NCBI RefSeq assembly: GCF_900169275.1
Contig: NZ_FXZC01000002.1
Span: 248,001 to 312,000 of the forward strand
Source of the DNA: Brevibacterium casei CIP 102111
GTDB lineage: Bacteria > Actinomycetota > Actinomycetes > Actinomycetales > Brevibacteriaceae
DNA length: 64,000 nucleotides
Direction of reading: 5' to 3'
A program made the translations under genes and the position numbers. Each line of letters starts with the position of its first letter. The first letter of the stretch is position 1. Under the pieces are notes generated by a model. It did no database searches and was not told where the DNA came from. It saw nothing but the letters and a program-made list of their open reading frames with translations. Shown here one piece after another: positions 58,328 through 64,000 of the stretch.

Positions 58328-59004
58328 GAGGATTCCGGCCCACCAAGCCCGAGCGCACCGACACGCAGTCGACAGCTGCACGCGTCCACGCGGAACTGCG
58401 TCGGAGAATCGTCCACGGTGAGCTGGCGGCGGGAGCAGCGCTCAGCGAGAACGGACTCGCTGCCGAGTTCTCCGTCTCCCGCACCCCGGTGCGCGAAGTC
58501 CTCCGCGAGCTCATCACCGAAGGCCTGCTCGAGGTCGGCCGACGACGCCAGAACATCGTCACCGCCCACACCCCCGAGCGGGCGCGCGAACTCTCCCTCA
58601 TGCTCGGCGCCCTCGGCGACCTCGTCGCCGGAGAGTCGCCGAGGGTCCTCGAACACGGTGACGCCGACATCCTCCACCTCATCCTCATCCGCACCGAGCG
58701 AGAGATCACGGCCGGACGCTTCGAAGGCGCCGTCGACGGCTTCGACGACTTCCTCGTCGAGGTCGCCGAACTCGCGAACCTGCCCGTCGTCGCCGACACC
58801 ATGCGACGGCTGTGCGCTCACGCCCGGCTTGCCGGACTCGGAGTGCCTGCCTCGCCGGAGGCGCTGAGTGCCCACGTGACGATGCTGCGCACCCTCGCCG
58901 AGGCTGTCGAAGCCGGTGACCGGGAGGCCGCCCGTGTGACGATGGGGGCGATCACCTCGGCAAGAGGAACTGCCCGCGATGACCGTCCCGGCGCGGCCGA
59001 TTGA
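58324..59004 (+). CDS. GntR-family (FadR/FCD-like) transcriptional regulator
   Basis: A 226-residue regulator. The winged helix-turn-helix (RRRIVHGELAAGAALSENGL, then FSVSRTPVREVLREL) is typical GntR. The C-terminal all-helical part resembles FCD, but the usual FHxxL metal-histidine helix reads FDDFLVEVAELANL, so a metal ligand is replaced and metal binding is doubtful. It overlaps the hydrolase by ATGA and most likely binds the palindrome at 56580-56593 to control both divergent units. The ligand is unknown. Confidence 0.88.
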   Translation: MRGFRPTKPERTDTQSTAARVHAELRRRIVHGELAAGAALSENGLAAEFSVSRTPVREVLRELITEGLLEVGRRRQNIVTAHTPERARELSLMLGALGDLVAGESPRVLEHGDADILHLILIRTEREITAGRFEGAVDGFDDFLVEVAELANLPVVADTMRRLCAHARLAGLGVPASPEALSAHVTMLRTLAEAVEAGDREAARVTMGAITSARGTARDDRPGAAD

Positions 59005-59031
59005 CCGAACCGCCGGGTCATGGTGTAGATT
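59001..59031 (+). promoter_or_regulatory. tRNA-Gly promoter (TTGACC-19-TAGATT)
   Basis: -35 TTGACC (59001-59006, over the GntR stop), 19-bp spacer, -10 TAGATT (59026-59031). The start would be about ten bases before the tRNA. Confidence 0.5.
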
Positions 59032-59047
59032 CGGTGAGGTACGCCAC

Positions 59048-59118
59048 GCGGGTGTAGTTCATCGGTAGAACGCTACCTTCCCAAGGTCGAGAGGCGGGTT
59101 CGACTCCCGTCACCCGCT
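59048..59118 (+). tRNA. tRNA-Gly(CCC)
   Basis: A 71-base cloverleaf. Acceptor GCGGGTG pairs with CACCCGC, D-arm GTTC/GAAC, anticodon loop TTCCCAA giving CCC, and T-arm GCGGG-TTCGACT-CCCGT. The anticodon stem CTACC/GGTCG has one T-C mismatch. The 3' CCA is not encoded. Confidence 0.92.
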
Positions 59119-59132
59119 CTCAGAGCCCCCGG

Positions 59133-59149
59133 CCCCGGATCACCCGGGG
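59133..59149 (+). terminator. Short stem-loop after tRNA-Gly
   Basis: CCCCGG-ATCAC-CCGGGG, a 6-bp stem 14 bases after the tRNA. Confidence 0.45.
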
Positions 59150-59241
59150 ACCAGCGGGGCGACGCCCGGGCAGGCGCCCGTTCTCTGAATCTCGTGCGCA
59201 CCCCCGGTGCACCCCTGTCGGAACCACCCCGAGACGCAGAA

Positions 59242-59266
59242 AGCGCAGCACCACGGGTGCTGCGCT
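59242..59266. terminator. Stem-loop between the convergent tRNA genes
   Basis: A perfect 11-bp inverted repeat with a 3-base loop, nine bases from the 3' end of tRNA-Leu. It probably ends the tRNA-Leu transcript and may act on both strands. Confidence 0.6.
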
Positions 59267-59275
59267 GGGAATGAG

Positions 59276-59357
59276 TACCGGATGTGGGACTCGAACCCAC
59301 ACGTCTTTCGACAACGCATTTTGAGTGCGCCGCGTCTACCGATTCCGCCAATCCGGC
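59276..59357 (-). tRNA. tRNA-Leu(CAA)
   Basis: An 82-base class II tRNA on the minus strand. Acceptor GCCGGAT pairs with ATCCGGT (G-U at the first pair), the anticodon loop is CTCAAAA giving CAA, and there is a long variable arm (GTTGTCGAAAGAC region). T-arm GTGGGTTCGAGTCCCAC. CCA is not encoded. Confidence 0.93.
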
Positions 59358-59387
59358 TCGCCGCGACCAGTGCTCGCGACATCGACA

Positions 59388-59418
59388 ACTCTACGACAGC
59401 ACGCGCGTGAGTGCCCAA
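59388..59418 (-). promoter_or_regulatory. Possible tRNA-Leu promoter (TTGGGC-19-TAGAGT, minus strand)
   Basis: On the minus strand, -35-like TTGGGC (59413-59418) and -10-like TAGAGT (59388-59393). The 19-bp spacer is long. Confidence 0.35.
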
Positions 59419-59496
59419 TCGGTGACACCCCCTGGGCCCGAACCCTGGTGGCTCTCCTCACAGCGCAATCCTGCGGTCGGCGGTGCGGGCCTGGTC

Positions 59497-59502
59497 TAGA
59501 CT
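59497..59502 (+). promoter_or_regulatory. -10 of a leaderless promoter (TAGACT) for the ANTAR regulator
   Basis: TAGACT ends six bases before the GTG of the response regulator, with no Shine-Dalgarno sequence between. Confidence 0.5.
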
Positions 59503-59508
59503 GGTGCC

Positions 59509-60132
59509 GTGCTTTCCAACAGCGAACAACCCACCTCAGATGAATCCGTGCCCGTCCGCCGCGTCGTCGTGGCCGAAGACGAGGCCGTGATCCGACTCGA
59601 CATCGTCGAGATGCTGCGCGAAGTCGGCTACGACGTCGTCGGCGAAGCCGCGGACGGCGAATCCGCCATCCGGCTCGCCGAAGAGCTGCGCCCCGACCTC
59701 GTCGTCATGGACATCAAGATGCCGATCCTCGACGGCATCGCCGCCGCCGAGCGCATCGCCAAGGCCCGCATCGCCCCCGTCGTCCTCCTCACCGCGTTCT
59801 CGCAGAAGGAACTCGTCGAGCGCGCCCGCGACGCCGGTGCCATGGCCTACGTCGTCAAGCCCTTCACCTCCGCCGACCTCATCCCCGCGCTCGAGATCGC
59901 ACTCTCGCGCCACGCGGAGATCAGCTCGCTCGAATCGGAGATCTCCGACCTCACCGAGCGCTTCGAGACCCGCAAGCTCGTCGAACGCGCCAAGAGCCTC
60001 CTCCAGACCTCGATGGGCCTGAGCGAACCCGAGGCCTTCCGCTGGATCCAGAAGACCTCGATGGACCGTCGCCTGACGATGCGCGAGGTCGCCGAGACCG
60101 TCCTCAAGCAGATCGGCGCGAAGAAGGACTGA
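59509..60132 (+). CDS. pdtaR: ANTAR-domain response regulator (PdtaR-like)
   Basis: A 207-residue two-domain regulator. The receiver domain carries the acidic pocket AEDEAVIRLD, the phosphoacceptor Asp68 in VVMDIKMPILDG and Lys117 in VVKPFTSADL. The C-terminal ANTAR domain (about 145-205, with SLLQTSMGLSEPEAFRWIQK) binds RNA and prevents termination. The gene order around trp-lgt, pyk and polA matches that of mycobacterial PdtaR (Rv1626), which works with the kinase PdtaS. No kinase gene is here. Symbol given by analogy. Confidence 0.9.
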   Translation: MLSNSEQPTSDESVPVRRVVVAEDEAVIRLDIVEMLREVGYDVVGEAADGESAIRLAEELRPDLVVMDIKMPILDGIAAAERIAKARIAPVVLLTAFSQKELVERARDAGAMAYVVKPFTSADLIPALEIALSRHAEISSLESEISDLTERFETRKLVERAKSLLQTSMGLSEPEAFRWIQKTSMDRRLTMREVAETVLKQIGAKKD

Positions 60133-60173
60133 GCGCCCGGCTTGCCACACAGCTGCGTCGAGACCGCACACGA

Positions 60174-60206
60174 GAGCCCCGCCCCGGATTCCGGGACGGG
60201 GCTCTT
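60174..60206. terminator. Stem-loop between pdtaR and the thioesterase gene
   Basis: A 15-bp GC-rich inverted repeat with one mismatch and a 3-base loop, between convergent genes. It can serve both strands. Confidence 0.7.
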
Positions 60207-60290
60207 CGCATGGGGGAGGACCACCTCGGCGGGGGAGTCATGCCCGCCCCACCGCCTCGGCGAGCCCTGACGCTCAGGTCTGCTGGACGC

Positions 60291-60746
60291 TCACGCCTTC
60301 GACGCGAGGACCATGTTCGTGATCCGCACGATCGAGAGGAGGCGATCCTCCTCATCGGTCATCCGCACCTCGTGGGAGAGGAGGGTGCGGCCGCGGTGGA
60401 GCACCTCGGCGCGCCCGGTGACGATCCCACCGCGCGTCGCCCGCAGGTGAGTCGCGTTGAGGTCGACGCCGACGACGTTCTTCCCACCGCTGGTGAGGAA
60501 GGAGTGCATCGAGGCCAGGGATTCGGCGAGGACGACGTGACCGCCGCCGTGGAAGAGGCCCATCGGCTGGGTGTTGCCCTCGACGGGCACGGTCGCGGTC
60601 ATCCAGTCGAAGCCGATGCCGGTGAACTCGATGCCCATCCGGTTCGCCAGGCCGCCCCCGGCGCCGCCTGAGTTGATCTGCTCGAGCATGCCGAGAGCCT
60701 CGGCCTCGGTCGTGTCCTCGGTGAGGCTTGCGTGCGGAACCACCAT
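60291..60746 (-). CDS. Hotdog-fold thioesterase (PaaI-type)
   Basis: A 151-residue single-domain hotdog protein. FHGGGHVVLAESLASM holds the usual HGG and a catalytic acidic residue; VVGVDLNATHLRATRGGIVTG is the family sheet region. It hydrolyses acyl-CoA thioesters, probably aromatic or medium chain, but the substrate is not readable. The ATG at 60746 follows AAGGAG. It is divergent from polA across 41 bases. Confidence 0.9.
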   Translation of the reverse strand: MVVPHASLTEDTTEAEALGMLEQINSGGAGGGLANRMGIEFTGIGFDWMTATVPVEGNTQPMGLFHGGGHVVLAESLASMHSFLTSGGKNVVGVDLNATHLRATRGGIVTGRAEVLHRGRTLLSHEVRMTDEEDRLLSIVRITNMVLASKA

Positions 60747-60774
60747 CGATCTCCTTCATGTCCGTGATGAACGC

Positions 60775-60780
60775 TAGGCT
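60775..60780 (+). promoter_or_regulatory. -10 of a leaderless polA promoter (TAGGCT)
   Basis: TAGGCT ends seven bases before the polA GTG, with no Shine-Dalgarno sequence between them. Confidence 0.5.
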
Positions 60781-60787
60781 ATTGCAT

Positions 60788-63457
60788 GTGAGTCACGCTA
60801 ACGAATCCCTCCTGCTCATCGACGGTCACTCCCTTGCCTACCGGGCCTTCCACGCCCTCCCGGCGGAGAACTTCGCGACGAGCACCGGCCAGACGACGAA
60901 CGCGATCTTCGGGTTCATCTCGATGCTCATCAATGTGCTCCGCGACGAGGCGCCGAGCCACGTCGCCGTCGCCTTCGACCTCGGACGCGAGACCTTCCGC
61001 CTCGAGGAGTACGCGGAGTACAAGGCCGGGCGGGCGAAGACGCCGCCGGAGTTCCACCCGCAGATCGACCTCATCAAGGACATCGTCACTGCCATGGGCA
61101 TCCGCGTCGTGACGAAGGAGGGCTATGAGGCCGACGATGCGCTCGCGACGATGGCCCGCCTCGGGCGGGAGGCCGGCGCGAGCGTCGAGGTGATGACCGG
61201 GGACAAGGACTCGTTCCAGCTCGCCACCGACACCGTGACGATCCTCTACCCGAAGCGCGGCGTGAGCGACCTCGTGCGGATGACGCCGGAGGCGATCGAG
61301 GAGAAGTACGGGGTCACCCCGGCCAACTACCGCGGCCTCGCAGCCCTGGTGGGGGAGAAGGCCGACAACCTCCCCGGCGTCCCCGGGGTCGGGGACAAGA
61401 CCGCGGCGAAGTGGCTGACCGCCCACGGCGACCTCCCCGGCGTCCTCGAGCACGCCGACGAGATCGGCGGGAAGGTCGGCGAGAAGCTGCGCGACCACCT
61501 CGGCGACGTCGAACGCAACTATCGGCTCAACCGCCTCGTCGACGACGTCGACTTAGGCCTCGCCTATGCCGACCTCACCTGGGGCGAGGGCGACCCGGCG
61601 GAGCTGAGCAGCCTGTTCGACCAGCTCGAGTTCCAGGCGCTCGGCAAGCGTCTGGCCGCGATCTTCGGGGACGCTGCGACCCCGGCCGGTGCTGAGGTCG
61701 CCCCGGCCCGTGAGGTCGAGGTCACGACCGTCGACGTGCCCATCCTGCTTGACTCCATCGCCGAGGCGGATGTCCTCGCCCTCGACTCGGACGCGACGTA
61801 CGAGCTCGGTCACGGCGACGTCCGCTTCCTCGCTGTCTCCACCGAAGCCGGCACCGCCCAGGTCGTCGACCTCGGGGAGGCGAGCGAGGACGAACTCACG
61901 GCGCTGGGGGAGGCGCTGCGCGCTTCGGCGCTCATCTTCCACTCCTCGAAGCTCCAGCTCAAGGCCCTGCGATCGGTGGGCATCGACATCGGGGACGTCG
62001 CCGGGGACACGGCGCTTGCCGCGTACCTTCTCGTGCCCGACCAGCGCAGCTACGAGCTGCGCGACATCGCCGCCGAACGCGCCGGCATCGAACTCGCCGC
62101 CGCCTCGGCGAAGGACGGCCAGCTCTCCCTCGACCTCGACACCGACGCGACCGCACGCACCCACGGAACCAACGCGGCAGCGCTCATCGAGGTCCATGAC
62201 GTGCTTGCGACGGCGATCGACGAAGCGAACATGACCCAGGTCTACCGGGACATCGAACTGCCGCTCGTCCCGGTGCTCGCGGGCATGGAGATGGCCGGCA
62301 TCGCCATCGACGAGGACGGCCTGACCGCGCTCGTCGAGGACTTCACGAAGCAGGCGCAGGCGAGTGCCGAGCTCGCGTACGAGGCGATCGGCCACGAGGT
62401 CAACCTCGGGTCCCCGAAGCAGCTGCAGACGGTCCTCTTCGACGAACTCGACATGCCGAAGACGAAGCGGACGAAGACGGGGTACACGACCGACGCCGAT
62501 GCGCTGGCCGAGCTCTTCGTCAAGACCGAGCACCCGTTCCTCCAGCACCTGCTCGCCCACCGCGATGCGACGAAGCTCAAGCAGACCGTCGTCGGGCTCG
62601 GCAAGACCGTCGCCGAGGACGGGCGGATCCATACGACCTATCAGCAGACGGTTGCGGCCACCGGACGTCTGTCCTCGCTCGATCCGAACCTGCAGAACAT
62701 CCCCGTGCGCACCGAGTCCGGGCGGCGCATCCGCGAGGTCTTCGTCGCCGATCCGTCCGTCGAGGGCGGGCTCCTCCTCACCGCCGACTACTCGCAGATC
62801 GAGATGCGCATCATGGCGCACCTCTCCGGCGATGCCGCGCTCATCCAGGCGTTCAAGGACGGCGAGGACCTCCACTCGTACGTCGGGTCGAAGGTCTTCT
62901 CCGTCGGCATCGACGAGGTGGACGCGACGATGCGCTCGAAGGTCAAGGCGATGTCGTACGGCCTCGTCTACGGGCTCTCCGCGTACGGGCTCTCCCGGCA
63001 GCTCGCGATCGGCGTCGAGGAGGCCCGGGATCTCATGGCCCAGTACTTCGAGCGCTTCGGGGCGGTCAAGGACTACCTCGACGAGATCGTCGAGCAGGCC
63101 CGAGACAAGGGCTTCACGGAGACGATCATGGGACGCCGGCGGTACCTGCCCGCACTCCACAGCGACCGAAGGCAGCTCCGCGAGATGGCCGAGCGCGCCG
63201 CGCTCAACGCCCCGATCCAGGGCTCGGCCGCCGACATCATGAAGATCGCGATGCTCAAGGTCGCCGACCGGCTCGAGGGCTTCCGCTCCCGCATGCTGCT
63301 CCAGGTCCACGACGAGATCATCGTCGACCTCCACCCCGAGGAGGCGGACGAGGTCAAGGCGATCGTCACTGAGGAGATGGGCTCGGCCTTCGAACTCGAC
63401 GTCCCCCTCGACGTCAACGTCGGCACCGGCATCTCCTGGCACGCCGCCGCCCACTGA
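60788..63457 (+). CDS. polA: DNA polymerase I, proofreading domain inactive
   Basis: An 889-residue Pol I for primer removal and repair synthesis. The N-terminal 5'-3' exonuclease starts LLIDGHSLAYRAFHALP and has the helix-hairpin-helix PGVPGVGDKTAAKWL. The middle 3'-5' exonuclease domain has LALDSDATYEL where a DxE motif is needed, so proofreading is likely lost. The polymerase has motif A with Asp667 (DYSQIEMRIMAHLSGD), motif B (KVKAMSYGLVYGLS) and motif C with Asp842 (VHDE). The GTG at 60788 gives the standard start; earlier in-frame codons overlap the -10 box. Confidence 0.96.
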   Translation: MSHANESLLLIDGHSLAYRAFHALPAENFATSTGQTTNAIFGFISMLINVLRDEAPSHVAVAFDLGRETFRLEEYAEYKAGRAKTPPEFHPQIDLIKDIVTAMGIRVVTKEGYEADDALATMARLGREAGASVEVMTGDKDSFQLATDTVTILYPKRGVSDLVRMTPEAIEEKYGVTPANYRGLAALVGEKADNLPGVPGVGDKTAAKWLTAHGDLPGVLEHADEIGGKVGEKLRDHLGDVERNYRLNRLVDDVDLGLAYADLTWGEGDPAELSSLFDQLEFQALGKRLAAIFGDAATPAGAEVAPAREVEVTTVDVPILLDSIAEADVLALDSDATYELGHGDVRFLAVSTEAGTAQVVDLGEASEDELTALGEALRASALIFHSSKLQLKALRSVGIDIGDVAGDTALAAYLLVPDQRSYELRDIAAERAGIELAAASAKDGQLSLDLDTDATARTHGTNAAALIEVHDVLATAIDEANMTQVYRDIELPLVPVLAGMEMAGIAIDEDGLTALVEDFTKQAQASAELAYEAIGHEVNLGSPKQLQTVLFDELDMPKTKRTKTGYTTDADALAELFVKTEHPFLQHLLAHRDATKLKQTVVGLGKTVAEDGRIHTTYQQTVAATGRLSSLDPNLQNIPVRTESGRRIREVFVADPSVEGGLLLTADYSQIEMRIMAHLSGDAALIQAFKDGEDLHSYVGSKVFSVGIDEVDATMRSKVKAMSYGLVYGLSAYGLSRQLAIGVEEARDLMAQYFERFGAVKDYLDEIVEQARDKGFTETIMGRRRYLPALHSDRRQLREMAERAALNAPIQGSAADIMKIAMLKVADRLEGFRSRMLLQVHDEIIVDLHPEEADEVKAIVTEEMGSAFELDVPLDVNVGTGISWHAAAH

Positions 63458-63463
63458 GAGCAG

Positions 63464-63551
63464 CGCGCTCGCTCAAGGCGCCCAGCACTCAGCCAAGGGA
63501 GGAACACTTGCAATGTGCGCTCCGGCTTGAGTGAGAACCGGGTCGCGCGCG
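63464..63551. repeat. Imperfect long inverted repeat after polA
   Basis: CTCGCTCAAG (63468-63477) pairs with CTTGAGTGAG (63526-63535) with one G-U pair, and outer GCGCG/CGCGC runs (63464-63468 and ~63544-63550) extend the structure. The 48-base apical part is less ordered. It lies between convergent polA and the methyltransferase gene and may be a terminator. Confidence 0.45.
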
Positions 63552-64000
63552 TCAGGCGTCGGGCAGCGTCGTCGCGAAGATCACAGTCCCGGGCATGAGC
63601 GCGCCGCGCAGGGGAGACCAGCCGCCCCACGCGGTCGTGTTCGTCTCCGGCCACTCGGGCTCGGTCACCGAGTCGATCGTGAAGCCGGCGCCCACGAGCA
63701 GGCTCACCCAGTCGCCCATCGTCCGGTGGTGCTCGGCGTAGACGGGCTGGCCGTCGGCATCGATCTCGACGTACGGCGTCCGGTCGAAGTACGAGTACTC
63801 GACGGTCAGCCCCGATTCGCCCGGCACGTCGGGGAACATCCAGCGCATCGGGTGCGTCGTCGAGAAGACCCACTTTCCGCCGGGGCGGACGACGCGGGCC
63901 ACCTCGGCCAGCACCACCTCGGCGTCCTTGACGAAGGGCAGGGCACCGTACGCGGAGAACGCGATGTCGAAGCTGTTCGAGGCGAACGGCAGGGAGCGGG
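63552..64000 (-). CDS. Class I SAM-dependent methyltransferase, C-terminal part (5' end outside window)
   Basis: About 149 codons of a methyltransferase on the minus strand that continues past the right edge. Visible parts are SNSFDIAFSAYGALPFV (motif II/III region of Methyltransf_11), then EVARVVRPGGKWVFSTTH, the usual post-motif segment. The SAM-binding glycine loop is outside. A GTG at 63917 is internal, not the start. It resembles small-molecule or tRNA-type methyltransferases found near polA; the substrate is unknown. Confidence 0.83.
   Translation of the reverse strand, partial: RSLPFASNSFDIAFSAYGALPFVKDAEVVLAEVARVVRPGGKWVFSTTHPMRWMFPDVPGESGLTVEYSYFDRTPYVEIDADGQPVYAEHHRTMGDWVSLLVGAGFTIDSVTEPEWPETNTTAWGGWSPLRGALMPGTVIFATTLPDA

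Noticed and set aside
59401-59508. A further small gene between tRNA-Leu and the ANTAR regulator
   Set aside because: Short frames there have no ribosome-binding site and the segment is best explained as promoter DNA.

Overview
The window is a dense, very GC-rich stretch of an actinobacterial chromosome. Codon third positions are almost all G or C, GTG starts are common, and the gene order is that of core Actinomycetota. Gene order and protein sequences fit the Micrococcales, perhaps Brevibacterium or a relative; that placement is recalled from family knowledge and was not tested by a search. Nearly everything is housekeeping and on the plus strand. There are no insertion sequences, phage genes, CRISPR arrays or rRNA operons. 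No stretch over about 300 bases lacks a gene.

Layout. (1) 1-5200: end of hisS, a divergent ArsR-type repressor, aspS, rarA, and rpsD with its own promoter and terminator. (2) 5.2-15.2 kb: alaS, ruvX, mltG, aroE-like, an A24 prepilin-peptidase-like gene, aroC, aroK, aroB, efp, nusB. (3) 15.2-30.8 kb: the pyrimidine operon, with a PyrR-binding hairpin in front of pyrR (pyrR, pyrB, pyrC, a small membrane protein, carA, carB, pyrF). It is followed by mihF, gmk, rpoZ, coaBC, metK, a helicase-dead priA, and fmt. (4) 30.8-33.5 kb: rsmB, rpe and a PnuC-family transporter. (5) 33.5-45.4 kb: a histidine-tryptophan supercluster, hisE, hisG, a PH-like membrane protein, a class III CoA-transferase, a fused acyl-CoA carboxyltransferase, hisF, hisI, trpE, a Trp-associated membrane protein, a HGxxPAAW-like protein, trpC, trpB, trpA, lgt. 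(6) 45.4-53.4 kb: gltB, gltD, pyk. (7) 53.4-59.0 kb: the accessory part, with a dicarboxylate-type symporter and a divergent NCS1 permease / CocE-type hydrolase / GntR regulator module around a perfect 14-bp palindrome. (8) 59.0-64.0 kb: tRNA-Gly(CCC), tRNA-Leu(CAA), a pdtaR-like ANTAR response regulator, a hotdog thioesterase, polA, and the 3' end of a methyltransferase gene.

How the genes work together: most form head-to-tail operons with ATGA or GTGA stop/start overlaps, implying translational coupling. The aro genes make chorismate, which the trp genes use. The his genes and pyr genes share PRPP-derived chemistry. gltBD supplies glutamate for the amidotransfer steps. At least seven genes start 6-8 bases after a TANNNT -10 hexamer with no Shine-Dalgarno sequence, so leaderless mRNAs appear common.

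I did not find a clearly new system. The strongest candidates for follow-up are the NCS1/CocE/GntR module, the leaderless-promoter set, the acyl-CoA genes inside the his operon, and the PnuC gene sitting where related genomes often carry riboflavin genes.
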